26,255 bases of DNA from an uncultured Oscillibacter sp. (GTDB lineage Bacteria; Bacillota; Clostridia; Oscillospirales; Oscillospiraceae), in assembly GCA_910585165.1 (NCBI GenBank), contig CAJUBX010000022.1:1-26255 (forward strand), given 5' to 3'. A program made the position numbers and the translations under genes. The number at the start of each line of letters is the position of its first letter. Position 1 is the first letter of the stretch. The notes under the pieces were generated by a model. That model was not told the origin of the DNA and did no database searches. It saw only the letters and a list, made by a program, of their open reading frames with translations. Positions 17,464 through 25,194 of the stretch are shown here, piece by piece.

Positions 17464-18792
17464 TCATTTCCTTCGGGCCGCCGAGGACCCCAGGCCCAGC
17501 TCCAGGCGGTATTTCGTCACCGTCCGCCGGGCAACGTCGATCCCCCGCTCCCCGAGGAGGCGGCAGAGGTCCTGGTCGCTGTAAGGCCGCCGCCCGTCCT
17601 CCTCCCGGACGAGGGAGAGGAGGGTCTGCTTTGCCGCCTGGCGGGAGAACCCGCCGCCTCCGGCGGGAAGGCTGAAAAACCAGCGCAGAGGATATGTACC
17701 CCGGCGGCATTGGAGGTATTTCCCCCGGACGGCCCGGGACACCGTGGAGGGGTGCAGCTCCAGCTCCTCCGCCAGGGCGGAGAGGGTCATGGGAGCCAGG
17801 GCGGGGGTCTCCCCGGCGAAAAAGGGCCGCTGGGCCTCCAGCACCGCCTCCGCGCAGCGACGGAGGGTGGAGCCCCGGCGCTCCAGGCTGTCCAGCAGCC
17901 ACTTGGCCTGCTGGAGCTTTTGGCGGAGGTAGTCCCGGGTCTCCTTGTCGCCGGAGCTTTTCAAAAGCCGGAGGTAATACTCGTTGACGGAGACCCGGGG
18001 CAGGTAGTACTCGTTCAAAACCACCTTCCACTCCCCCTCCAGCTCCGCCACGAACACGTCTGGCCGGACGTAGGCCGGGGGCTCCGCCCGCTGAAAGGCC
18101 CGGCCGGGGTGAGGCTCCAGGGAGGCGATAACCCCCTCTGCCTGCCGGACGGCCTCCGCCGTGGTTCCCAGCTTCCGGGCGATGGCGGCGTAATGCTTCC
18201 GCCCCAGCTCCGGGAGGAAGCGGGCGGCGATGTCCATAGCCAGGGCCTCCCCGCCGCCCCGGCGGCTGAGCTGGAGCAGCAGACACTCGGACAGGGACCG
18301 GGCCCCCACGCCGGGAGGGTCCAGGCCCTGGAGGGTTTCCAGGGCCTGCTCCGTCAGGGTGCGGGGGATTTTCAGGCCGTCCAGGCCGTCCAAATCCTCC
18401 TGGACAAGATACCCGTCCTCGTCCACCAGCTCCGCCAGATACGCGCACAGGGCCTCCAGGGGCCTGGGGAGGCGGAGGCGGTGAAGCTGGTCCCGGAGAA
18501 AGGCGGCAAGGCTCTCCAGCCGGTCGTCCGCGGCCCCGGCCTCCGGGACCGCCTCCCCATGGGTGAAGGTGGGCCGGACGCCGCCGTCAATCCACCCCGC
18601 CTGGCGGCGCAGCTCCTCATAGGCCCGCTCCGGCGGGTCGGACTGGTCCAGGAGGGGATTTTCCTCCGCCTGGCGGGAGAGGTACTCCAAAAGGTCCTGG
18701 GAGGACATTTGCAGCACCTCCATGGACTGCATCAGCCGGGGGGTCAGCTTCAGCTCCTGGCGAAGCTCGGTTTTCAATTGGACAAGGCTCAT
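17464..18792 (-). CDS. rpoN: RNA polymerase sigma-54 factor RpoN
   Basis: Sigma-54 directs RNA polymerase to -24/-12 promoters that need an ATP-driven activator. The 442-residue protein has the Gln/Leu-rich activator-interacting region I (about 1-50, containing LKLTPRLMQSMEVLQMSS), an acidic linker (50-90), the core-binding domain (about 90-290) and the DNA-binding part with a helix-turn-helix (TLSALAEELELHPSTVSRAVRGKYLQC, about 340-365). The RpoN box is ARRTVTKYR at 421-429, against the usual ARRTVAKYR. AGGAGG precedes the ATG. The gene follows a sigma-54 activator gene by 22 bases, so sigma factor and activator are probably made from one transcript. A strong bidirectional terminator lies downstream. 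Confidence 0.97.
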   Translation of the reverse strand: MSLVQLKTELRQELKLTPRLMQSMEVLQMSSQDLLEYLSRQAEENPLLDQSDPPERAYEELRRQAGWIDGGVRPTFTHGEAVPEAGAADDRLESLAAFLRDQLHRLRLPRPLEALCAYLAELVDEDGYLVQEDLDGLDGLKIPRTLTEQALETLQGLDPPGVGARSLSECLLLQLSRRGGGEALAMDIAARFLPELGRKHYAAIARKLGTTAEAVRQAEGVIASLEPHPGRAFQRAEPPAYVRPDVFVAELEGEWKVVLNEYYLPRVSVNEYYLRLLKSSGDKETRDYLRQKLQQAKWLLDSLERRGSTLRRCAEAVLEAQRPFFAGETPALAPMTLSALAEELELHPSTVSRAVRGKYLQCRRGTYPLRWFFSLPAGGGGFSRQAAKQTLLSLVREEDGRRPYSDQDLCRLLGERGIDVARRTVTKYRLELGLGSSAARRK

Positions 18793-18814
18793 AAGCGCCT
18801 CCTGCCGGGCGGGT

Positions 18815-20230
18815 TCATTTCACGTACTTTGCCACCTTCCGGGCCGCCGTGGCCTGGGAGACGCCCAGCTCCCTGGCTACCGCCACGGTGGTGCCCCAGC
18901 GGCGGTAGGACTCCCGGATAATCTGGCCCTCGTAAGCCTCCATCCGCTCCGCCAGGGTGCCCTCCTGGGCGGGAGCGGGGGCGGCGGGAGCGGCGGCGTA
19001 CTCCGGGGGGAGGTGGCGGAGGTCGGCGATGGGGTCCTGGACGGTAATGGCCAGCCGCTCCACCAGGTTTTCAAGCTCCCGGACGTTTCCCGGCCAGTCG
19101 TACTGCTCCAAAAAGCTGAGAAGCCGGGGGCTGAAGGTGAGGCTTTTTTCATACTCTCCGCAGAACCGGGCCAGAAACTGGTGGGCCAGGGGAAGCACGT
19201 CCTCCCTCCGCTGGCGAAGGGGCGGAATGTGGATGCGGATGACGTTCAGGCGGTAAAAAAGGTCGGAGCGGAAGAGGCCCCGCTGGACCGCGTCCTCCAG
19301 ATTGCGGTTGGTGGCCACCAGAAGGCGGAAGTCCAGCTCGATGCGCTTGTTGCCGGAGAGACGCTCGATGGTCTTTTCCTGAATGAGCTGGAGGAGCTTG
19401 GACTGGATATGGGGGGGCAGCTCGCCGATCTCGTCCAGGAAGAGGGTTCCGTGGTTGGCAAGTTCGATTTTGCCGATTTTTCCCCCGCTGGCGGCCCCGG
19501 TGAAGGCCCCCTTCTCGTAGCCGAAGAGCTCGGATTCAATGAGGTTTTCGTGGAGCACGGCGCAGTTGACCTCGATAAAGGGCCCGTCGGCCCGGCTGCT
19601 CATGGCGTGGATGGCCTTGGCCACGGCGCTTTTGCCCACGCCGGTTTCCCCGGTGATCAGGATGTTGGCCTTGGTGTTGGCGGTGTTCTGCATCAGGGTC
19701 CAGAGGCGCTGCATGGAGGCGCTTTTGAAAATCAGGCTGGTGGAGGTGGCCCGGGTGCGGAGCTCGGCGATCTCCTGGGTGTACTGCTGGAGGGAGTCCT
19801 GGAGGTGGCGGTAGTTCCGCTGGATGGCGTTGATCTGCTCCATGGACACCGTGTTGAAGCAGACGGCGAATTTCAGCTCGCCGCTGCGGTCAAACAGGGG
19901 AATGCCCACGGTCATGACGTTTTTGTGGATATGGTTGATGGTCTGGGTGGCGGTGATCTTCCGGCGGCGGCGGATGACCTCGGCGGTGACGCAGGGGGAG
20001 AAGGTGCCGTCTGCCTCCAGGTCGAAGGCGGAGCGGCCCACAATGGAGTTATGGACGAAGCCGAAGTTTTTCTCGTAGCTCTCGCTGACCCGGAGGATGA
20101 CGCCCTTGGCGTCGGAGAGCATCATGTCGTCCGCCAGGACCAGGTTGTTCTCGGGGCTCAAAATGTCGAAAAGGCCCCGGAGGTTGATGTCGTCGTCAAA
20201 CAGGCCGGAGAAGTCGGGGGTAATGGGCAT
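18815..20230 (-). CDS. PAS-containing sigma-54-dependent transcriptional activator
   Basis: The 471-residue protein has an N-terminal PAS-like sensor (about 25-128), a helical linker (130-160), the AAA+ domain (about 165-395) and a C-terminal Fis-type helix-turn-helix (about 445-468, TVAVARELGVSQATAARKVAKY). The AAA+ part has Walker A GETGVGKS (194-201), the sigma-54 contact loop GAFTGA (241-246) and Walker B GTLFLDEIGELP (261-272), so it should be a competent activator. It lacks a receiver domain, so a small ligand or redox cue is likelier than a partner kinase. GGAGG precedes the ATG. It is followed immediately by rpoN. I see no -24/-12 promoter in this window; its targets, often catabolic genes in clostridia, are unknown. 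Confidence 0.95.
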   Translation of the reverse strand: MPITPDFSGLFDDDINLRGLFDILSPENNLVLADDMMLSDAKGVILRVSESYEKNFGFVHNSIVGRSAFDLEADGTFSPCVTAEVIRRRRKITATQTINHIHKNVMTVGIPLFDRSGELKFAVCFNTVSMEQINAIQRNYRHLQDSLQQYTQEIAELRTRATSTSLIFKSASMQRLWTLMQNTANTKANILITGETGVGKSAVAKAIHAMSSRADGPFIEVNCAVLHENLIESELFGYEKGAFTGAASGGKIGKIELANHGTLFLDEIGELPPHIQSKLLQLIQEKTIERLSGNKRIELDFRLLVATNRNLEDAVQRGLFRSDLFYRLNVIRIHIPPLRQRREDVLPLAHQFLARFCGEYEKSLTFSPRLLSFLEQYDWPGNVRELENLVERLAITVQDPIADLRHLPPEYAAAPAAPAPAQEGTLAERMEAYEGQIIRESYRRWGTTVAVARELGVSQATAARKVAKYVK

Positions 20231-20247
20231 AACGGGGCCTCCTTTTT

Positions 20248-20751
20248 TTATAGGGTTCTGGAGAAGGCGGAAAGCCAGTCCTCCGCCTCCCGCCGGGAGC
20301 GGAAAACGACGGCTTTAATTCCCGCCCGCCGCCGCCGGAGCAGGTCGTATATGCGGGGCAGCTGGTCTTTTGGAAAATCCAGAATCCACTGCCGGAACTC
20401 CGGGTCCAGGGCCTCCTCCACCCAGGGCATGTCCTCCCGCTTTTTTCCAATGCGCTCCTCCGCCCCGGCAAGGCAGAGCTCCGTTGGAAAATCCAGCAGG
20501 AATACGGCGTCGCAGGCCGCCAGCCGGGCCTCCAGGGTGCGGAGGTAATTCCCGTCGATGATCCAGCGGTCACGCCGGAGAATGTCCGCCAGCCCCGCGT
20601 CAAACTCCTCCCGGGAGACGTTGGTCCCGTCCGGCTTGTGCCAGAGCAGGTCCAGATAATAAAGGGGGAGGCCGGTGAGGTCCCGGAGCCGCCGGGCGAA
20701 GGTGCTTTTTCCAGCGCCGGGACAGCCGGTGACCAGGATTTTTTGAAACAT
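20248..20751 (-). CDS. P-loop nucleotide kinase-like protein (FlaR/adenylate kinase type)
   Basis: The 167-residue protein starts with a Walker A of nucleotide kinases, GCPGAGKST (9-17), followed by LPLYYLDLLWHKPDG (about 29-43), the segment typical of FlaR-type 'topology modulation' or adenylate-kinase-like proteins, and a WIIDGNY motif (63-69) that fits substrate binding. An Arg-rich lid-like stretch follows near 90-120 (GAEERIGKKRED), and RRRRAG near 137. The substrate is unknown. It lies 17 bases before the sigma-54 activator and 26 bases after the 144-aa gene, in the same direction, so it is probably in the rpoN operon. No functional link to sigma-54 is evident. Confidence 0.85.
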   Translation of the reverse strand: MFQKILVTGCPGAGKSTFARRLRDLTGLPLYYLDLLWHKPDGTNVSREEFDAGLADILRRDRWIIDGNYLRTLEARLAACDAVFLLDFPTELCLAGAEERIGKKREDMPWVEEALDPEFRQWILDFPKDQLPRIYDLLRRRRAGIKAVVFRSRREAEDWLSAFSRTL

Positions 20752-20777
20752 GAGGGCGGCCTCCTTTTGCCGGGGGG

Positions 20778-21212
20778 TCAGAGCTGCTTGGCCCAGTCGA
20801 TGCCGGGGTAGAGCCGGCCGGTGTGGATAAAGTATTCCACGGCCCTTATCCCCGCCTCAATGTCCGTCAGGGCCAGCTCCTTTTCCACGGGGGTCTGGCC
20901 GCCGCTGAGAAGGCCGGAGGACTCCTTCACGCCGGCAAAGTCCGGGTTGAAGGAGTAGTAGTTCTCCGCTCCGCCGTCGGAACAGCCCAGAGCCAGCCAG
21001 GTCCCGTCGCAGAGGACCTCCAGAAATTCCCCCTCGCCGTCCGGGTCCAGGTAAAGATACCAGCAGGCCCGGAAGGGGCGCTCCTTCAAAAGCTCCAGGG
21101 CCTTTTCCACCGCCAGCGTTCCTGCGCCGAAGTTGTCAATAAACTGCACCGCCGTTTCGGCGGGGTCAAAGGGCGGAATCTCGTCCCGCCTGGGAATGGG
21201 AATGAATTGCAT
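20778..21212 (-). CDS. Hypothetical protein, Imm1-like style
   Basis: The 144-residue product is acidic, without signal peptide or transmembrane helix, so it is likely cytoplasmic. The layout (short hydrophobic beta strands such as ACWYLYLDPDGEGEFLEVLCDG, then a helix and the closing EAGIRAVEYFIHTGRLYPGIDW) recalls small immunity proteins of the Imm1 type, whose C-terminus often ends in a helix and a Trp-containing turn. This is a weak resemblance by eye, not a demonstrated match, and no toxin gene is nearby. GGAGG precedes the ATG at 21212. It is the first gene of the operon leading to rpoN; the upstream border is the inverted-repeat element at 21231-21397, so that element may influence its transcription. 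Confidence 0.75.
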   Translation of the reverse strand: MQFIPIPRRDEIPPFDPAETAVQFIDNFGAGTLAVEKALELLKERPFRACWYLYLDPDGEGEFLEVLCDGTWLALGCSDGGAENYYSFNPDFAGVKESSGLLSGGQTPVEKELALTDIEAGIRAVEYFIHTGRLYPGIDWAKQL

Positions 21213-21230
21213 GGCGAACCTCCGGAAATT

Positions 21231-21397
21231 TTAGAGCCTATCCGTGAATAAGACGTGGGCAGATTGCGCCGTCAGATTTTCCGCCAGACAAGGCGCTTTG
21301 ACCCAGGCGGGCTTTCGCCCGGCAAGGAGAAGCAGCGCAGGATGGCGGAAAATATGCAGGCAAGCTGTGTGCAGATTATTTGCGGATAGGCTCTTAA
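21231..21397. mobile_element. MITE-like element with terminal inverted repeats
   Basis: The 167-base element is bounded by a perfect 12-base inverted repeat, AGAGCCTATCCG at 21233-21244 and CGGATAGGCTCT at 21383-21394, extended imperfectly outward by T/A bases. A second, nested inverted repeat lies inside (ATTTTCCGCCA at 21276-21286 and TGGCGGAAAAT at 21343-21353), and the centre has a GGGC-TTTC-GCCC hairpin. The whole can fold into a long interrupted hairpin. It has no protein frame of its own and sits in the spacer between the rpoN operon and the pyrophosphatase gene. This fits a non-autonomous miniature transposable element. The family is unknown; the target duplication is not clear. Confidence 0.75.
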
Positions 21398-21423
21398 TAG
21401 ATTCATGAACCGCGGGCGGCCCG

Positions 21424-23037
21424 TTATCCCCAAAGGGCTGAGAGCATGGGAATGACCTGCTTCTTCCGGGACATGATTTTGGGCAGAAAGGCGCAGTTCT
21501 CCTCCCCCTTGATTGAGAACGCCTGGCGGATGGTCTCCTCGTCCCCCACAAAGAGCAGCTGCGTCCCCTCCAGCAGCACGTCGGTGATCATCAGCACCAC
21601 GCTCTGGAGGCCCCGCTTCTCCCGGGTTTCCGCCATAATGGACAAAAACTCGCTCAGGCGCTTCAGCAGCCGGCCGGAGTCCATGGTGGTGATCTGGCTC
21701 ACCGCCAGGTTGTGCCCGGCGATGTGGAACTCCTTATAGTCCGTTTTCAGCATGGCCTCGGCGGTCTTGTCGTCGCCGCAGGCGGCGGAGAAAATGGCCT
21801 GCCCCAGGTCCTCCAGCTTTACGCTGGCGATGCGGGCCAGGCGGTTTGCGATGTCCATGTCCCGCTGGGTGCAGGTGGGGGATTTGAACATCACCGTGTC
21901 CGACACAATGGCCGCCGCCATCAGGCCCGCCATGTTGGCGGTGGGCATCAGGCCCTTTTCCTGGTACATCTCGGCAATGATGGTGTTGGTGCTGCCCACG
22001 GCCTCGTTGCGGACGTGGATGGGGTTTTTCGTCTCGATATCCGCCAGGCGGTGGTGGTCGATGATCTCCAGGATGTCCGCCTGGTCCAGCCCCGTGACGG
22101 ACTGGGACTTCTCGTTGTGGTCCACCAGCACCACTCGCTTGCGCCGGGGGCGGAGGAGGTGGTAGCGGGACAGCATTCCCACCACCTTCTCCTCCTCGTC
22201 CAGAATCGGGTAGGCCCGGAAGCGGCTTTCCAGCACCGCGTCCTGCACGTCGTCGATATAATCGTCCAGGTGGAAGCAGACAATGTCCGTGCTCTTGCAG
22301 ACCCGGGCGATGGGCAGGGCGTGGAAAATCAGCCGCAGGGCCTGGTAGGCGTCGATGGGGGTGGAGATGACGCAGGTATTCCCCGCCCGCTCCAAAAGCT
22401 CCTGGGGGGCCTCCCCCTGGCAGATGACCACGCAGTTCACCTGGAGGTCCAGGGCCCGACGGACCATGTCCGGCTGGTCACCGCAGATGACCACGCTGTC
22501 CGGGCTGGAAAAGAGCAGGTTCTCCCGGCTGGCGGGCAGGGCGATGGTCACTTCGCCGGAGACCATGTCCGGAGAGTCCCCGCTTTCGTGGAGAAGCTTT
22601 CCCTCCAGCACGGAGATGAGGTTGCAGACCGGAATGTCCTCCACCCAGGGGTTGCGGACGGTGGTGATGTCGTAATTCGCCACGTCCCCGGCGGAGAGGG
22701 TGCCGTAAAGGGTTCCGTCCTCGTTGGCCACGGGGAGAATGGAGATATTCCCCCCCTGCATGGCCAGCCAGCCCCGGCTGACGGTGGCGGCGGCGGAGAG
22801 GGTGGGCGGCGTGTCGTAATCCAGGTCCCGGACCTGGGTGCGGACGTTGTCGATGAGCCTGGGGGGCTGGAAGCCGAAGCGGTCCAGGACGATCTGGGTC
22901 TCGTCGCTGATCTGGCCCAGGCGGGCGGCCTGGTACTGGCGGTTGCCTAGGGCGTTCTGCAGGGCGGCGTAGGCCATGGCGGCGACGACGGAGTCGGTGT
23001 CCGGGTTCCGGTGGCCGGTGATATAGATGGTGTCCAT
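21424..23037 (-). CDS. ppaC: Manganese-dependent inorganic pyrophosphatase with CBS/DRTGG regulatory insert
   Basis: The enzyme hydrolyses pyrophosphate to phosphate. I start at ATG 23037, preceded by AAAGGAG; an upstream in-frame start near 23208 adds an unlikely N-terminus across the promoter. The product is 537 residues, long for family II because the DHH domain is interrupted by CBS, DRTGG and CBS modules (about 70-290). Metal ligands are in GHRNPDTDS (8-16: His9, Asp13, Asp15), LVDHNE (304-309) and IIDHHRL (325-331); the C-terminal substrate motif SRKKQV is at 523-528. In this group the CBS domains bind adenine nucleotides that modulate activity. The gene has its own promoter with a palindrome in the spacer and is divergent from rpsB. 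Its 3' end abuts the MITE-like element. Confidence 0.93.
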   Translation of the reverse strand: MDTIYITGHRNPDTDSVVAAMAYAALQNALGNRQYQAARLGQISDETQIVLDRFGFQPPRLIDNVRTQVRDLDYDTPPTLSAAATVSRGWLAMQGGNISILPVANEDGTLYGTLSAGDVANYDITTVRNPWVEDIPVCNLISVLEGKLLHESGDSPDMVSGEVTIALPASRENLLFSSPDSVVICGDQPDMVRRALDLQVNCVVICQGEAPQELLERAGNTCVISTPIDAYQALRLIFHALPIARVCKSTDIVCFHLDDYIDDVQDAVLESRFRAYPILDEEEKVVGMLSRYHLLRPRRKRVVLVDHNEKSQSVTGLDQADILEIIDHHRLADIETKNPIHVRNEAVGSTNTIIAEMYQEKGLMPTANMAGLMAAAIVSDTVMFKSPTCTQRDMDIANRLARIASVKLEDLGQAIFSAACGDDKTAEAMLKTDYKEFHIAGHNLAVSQITTMDSGRLLKRLSEFLSIMAETREKRGLQSVVLMITDVLLEGTQLLFVGDEETIRQAFSIKGEENCAFLPKIMSRKKQVIPMLSALWG

Positions 23038-23067
23038 AGGAATAGGCTCCTTTCGCGTTCTCCTTCC

Positions 23068-23096
23068 ATTATGCTTCCCCAAAGGGGAAATGTCAA
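23068..23096 (-). promoter_or_regulatory. ppaC: Pyrophosphatase gene promoter with palindromic spacer
   Basis: On the minus strand TTGACA (23091-23096) and CATAAT (23068-23073) are 17 bases apart. The spacer between them is almost fully occupied by a perfect palindrome, TTCCCC AAA GGGGAA (23075-23089). A palindrome placed exactly between -35 and -10 is a typical repressor operator. A second perfect inverted repeat, GGGGATTT/AAATCCCC, lies further upstream at 23138-23157, near the divergent rpsB promoter. Confidence 0.65.
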
Positions 23097-23157
23097 TCTT
23101 TAAGGCGGGGGGAAGGGACTTTCCGGGAAAAAATCCCGGGGATTTGTTAAAATCCCC

Positions 23158-23186
23158 TTGCATTGGAAATACTGCTGTGGTATGAT
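23158..23186 (+). promoter_or_regulatory. rpsB: rpsB-tsf promoter
   Basis: TTGCAT (23158-23163) and TATGAT (23181-23186) are 17 bases apart. The -10 is preceded by TGTGG, giving a partly extended -10. The predicted start near 23193 gives a leader of about 115 bases before rpsB. Confidence 0.7.
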
Positions 23187-23226
23187 ATTTCAGCATTCCG
23201 CACGGCACGCCGACTTTCCGTCTGTG

Positions 23227-23281
23227 TCCGGGGAGAATTTACCCCGGATTGGCGGAGGGGATGAAGCCGCCGGAGGGTAAA
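23227..23281 (+). promoter_or_regulatory. rpsB: rpsB leader with two mutually exclusive hairpins
   Basis: Structure A pairs TCCGGGG (23227-23233) with CCCCGGA (23242-23248), with an 8-base loop. Structure B pairs TTTACCC (23238-23244) with GGGTAAA (23275-23281) and encloses GGCGG/CCGCC (23251-23255 with 23267-23271). A and B share the bases 23242-23244 and cannot form together. B ends about 17 bases before the ribosome binding site GGAGGAA. Leaders that fold in two ways often carry autoregulation of ribosomal protein genes. Which protein or signal acts here is not known. Confidence 0.5.
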
Positions 23282-23309
23282 CTAAATTTGATTTGGAGGA
23301 ACAAACACC

Positions 23310-24044
23310 ATGGCAAATTCCAGCGTCGTATCCATGAAGGCCCTGCTTGAGGCGGGCGTCCACTTCGGCCACCAGACCCGCCGGTGGAACCCCAAGATGG
23401 CTCCCTATATCTACACGGAGCGCAACGGCATCTATATCGTCGATCTCCAGAAGACCGTCCGCAAGCTGGAGGAGGCGTACAACTTCGTCCGCCAGCTCAG
23501 CGAGTCCGGCCAGTCCCTGCTGTTCGTGGGCACCAAGAAGCAGGCCCAGGACGCCATCCGGGAGGAGGCGGGCCGCTGCGGCCAGTACTATGTCAACGCC
23601 CGGTGGCTGGGCGGCATGATGACCAACTTCAAGACCATGCGCACCCGGGTGGACCGGCTGAACCAGCTCAAGGCCATGCAGGAGGACGGCACCTTCGACA
23701 TGCTGCCCAAGAAGGAAGTCATGAAGCACCTGGGCGAGATCGCCAAGCTGGAGAAGTACCTGGGCGGCGTGAAGGAGATGAAGCGCCTCCCCGGCGCGCT
23801 GTTCATCGTGGACACCCGGAAGGAGCGCAACGCCATCGCCGAGGCCCACAAGCTGGGCATCCCCGTGGTGGCCATCGCCGACACCAACTGCGACCCCGAC
23901 GAGATCGACTATGTCATCCCCGGCAACGACGACGCCATCCGGGCCATCAAGCTGATCTCCTCCATCATGGCCAACGCCGTGCTGGAGGGCCGCCAGGGCG
24001 AGCAGACCGAGGAGGCCGCCCCCGAGGCTCCCGCCGCCGAGTGA
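23310..24044 (+). CDS. rpsB: 30S ribosomal protein S2
   Basis: S2 is a late-assembling protein of the small ribosomal subunit. The 244-residue length is typical. The opening VVSMKALLEAGVHFGHQTRRWNPKMAPYIY is diagnostic, as are FVGTKKQAQDAI, RWLGGMMTNF and the later PGALFIVDTRKERNAIAEA. The acidic, Ala/Pro-rich tail (about 226-244) is common in this group. TTGGAGGAA precedes the ATG. The gene is followed by tsf after 36 bases, the usual bacterial pairing. Confidence 0.98.
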   Translation: MANSSVVSMKALLEAGVHFGHQTRRWNPKMAPYIYTERNGIYIVDLQKTVRKLEEAYNFVRQLSESGQSLLFVGTKKQAQDAIREEAGRCGQYYVNARWLGGMMTNFKTMRTRVDRLNQLKAMQEDGTFDMLPKKEVMKHLGEIAKLEKYLGGVKEMKRLPGALFIVDTRKERNAIAEAHKLGIPVVAIADTNCDPDEIDYVIPGNDDAIRAIKLISSIMANAVLEGRQGEQTEEAAPEAPAAE

Positions 24045-24080
24045 GATACGGCGAACAAATAGATTTGGAGGAACACAATT

Positions 24081-25004
24081 ATGGCTTTTAGCGCGACTGA
24101 CGTAAAGAACCTGCGCGAGATGACCGGCGTGGGCATGATGGACTGCAAGAAGGCCCTGGTGGCCACCGACGGCGACATGGACAAGGCCGTGGAGTGGCTC
24201 CGGGAAAAGGGCATGGCCGCTTCCGTGAAGAAGGCCGGCCGCATCGCCGCCGAGGGCATGGCCTACGCCGCCGTCATCGACGGCGTGGGCGTGGTGGTAG
24301 AGGTCAACGCCGAGACCGACTTCGTTGGAAAGAATGAGAAGTTCGTGGATTTTGTCAAGGGCGTGGCCGCCACCGTTGCCAAGGAGAACCCCGCCGATAT
24401 GGACGCGCTGATGGAGTGCAAATACAACGGCACCGAGCTGACCGTCACCCAGCAGCAGCAGGAGATGGTCCTGGTCATCGGCGAGAACATCAAGGTCCGC
24501 CGCTTCGCCCGCTTTGCCGAGGGCGTGTCCGTGCCCTACGTCCACGCCGGCGGCAAGATCGGCGTGCTGGTGAACCTGGAGACCGGCCTTTCCGCCGAGC
24601 AGGTCACGGAGCTGGGCAAGAACATCGCCATGCAGATCGCCGCCCTGAACCCCCGGTTCTGGGATAAGTCCCAGGTAACCCAGGAGGTGCTGGACGAGGA
24701 GAAGAAGGTCATGCTGGCCCAGATGGAGAACGACCCCAAGATGGCGGGCAAGCCCGAGCAGGTCCGGGAGAAGATCGTCATGGGCAAGCTGAACAAGTTC
24801 TATGCCGAGAACTGTCTGCTCCAGCAGGACAGCGTCCGCGCCGACGTGTTCGAGGGCACCGTGGAAGCCTATATCGCCCACGCGGCCAAGGAGCTTGGCG
24901 GTGCCATCACCTTCAAGACCGCCGTGCGCTTTGAGAAGGGCGAGGGCATCGAGAAGAAGCAGGAGAACTTCGCCGACGAGATCGCCTCTCTGGTGAAGGG
25001 CTGA
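24081..25004 (+). CDS. tsf: Translation elongation factor Ts
   Basis: EF-Ts exchanges GDP for GTP on EF-Tu. The 307-residue protein shows an N-terminal UBA-like segment (LREMTGVGMMDCKKALVATD, 11-30) and the conserved TDFVGKN at 79-85 that contacts EF-Tu, followed by the long dimerisation and C-terminal core. The leader repeats the rpsB ribosome binding block GATTTGGAGGAACA, so the two starts are similar in strength. It is in the same transcript as rpsB and ends with an intrinsic terminator 22 bases after its stop. Confidence 0.98.
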   Translation: MAFSATDVKNLREMTGVGMMDCKKALVATDGDMDKAVEWLREKGMAASVKKAGRIAAEGMAYAAVIDGVGVVVEVNAETDFVGKNEKFVDFVKGVAATVAKENPADMDALMECKYNGTELTVTQQQQEMVLVIGENIKVRRFARFAEGVSVPYVHAGGKIGVLVNLETGLSAEQVTELGKNIAMQIAALNPRFWDKSQVTQEVLDEEKKVMLAQMENDPKMAGKPEQVREKIVMGKLNKFYAENCLLQQDSVRADVFEGTVEAYIAHAAKELGGAITFKTAVRFEKGEGIEKKQENFADEIASLVKG

Positions 25005-25026
25005 TTTCTGCGGCAAAAATCCAAGG

Positions 25027-25055
25027 GTCCGGAGCCTTCCGCTCCGGACTCTTTT
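25027..25055 (+). terminator. tsf: Intrinsic terminator after tsf
   Basis: A perfect 9-bp stem (GTCCGGAGC at 25027-25035 with GCTCCGGAC at 25041-25049) with loop CTTCC is followed by TCTTTT. It closes the rpsB-tsf operon. The following 60 bases are GC-rich with no gene. Confidence 0.9.
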
Positions 25056-25113
25056 CCTGTCCCGGCGGCCCCGGCGCAAAACCCGGCGGGGCAAATCAAA
25101 CGGGCCCCGGCGC

Positions 25114-25154
25114 AAAAAAACATCCCCCCATCCGCTCCGTCGGCGAATGGGGGG
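25114..25154 (-). terminator. Minus-strand terminator of the tiny-ORF unit
   Basis: On the minus strand a 12-bp stem (25143-25154 with 25124-25135, one G-U pair, 7-base loop) is followed by seven U after AUG (25114-25120). The G-U pair exists only on the minus strand, which supports this direction. The stem begins directly after the stop of the third tiny ORF. Confidence 0.9.
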
Positions 25155-25155
25155 C

Positions 25156-25194
25156 TCACCCATTGATTGGATTGTCCATTGGTCCGTACCTCAT
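25156..25194 (-). CDS. Tiny ORF 3 (12 aa) overlapping ORF 2
   Basis: ATG 25194 overlaps the TGA of ORF 2 as ATGA. It encodes MRYGPMDNPING and stops at 25156, immediately before the terminator stem. It has no ribosome binding site of its own beyond a weak AAGAAAG, so translation would depend on coupling. No family is recognised. A product this short may be a chance frame. Confidence 0.35.
   Translation of the reverse strand: MRYGPMDNPING

Noticed and set aside
17195..18448. A 417-codon minus-strand frame running from rpoN into the spacer
   Set aside because: Shifted frame of rpoN rich in Gly/Pro/Arg; the rpoN frame carries the RpoN box and HTH. Its continuation through the terminator is due to GC-rich repeats.
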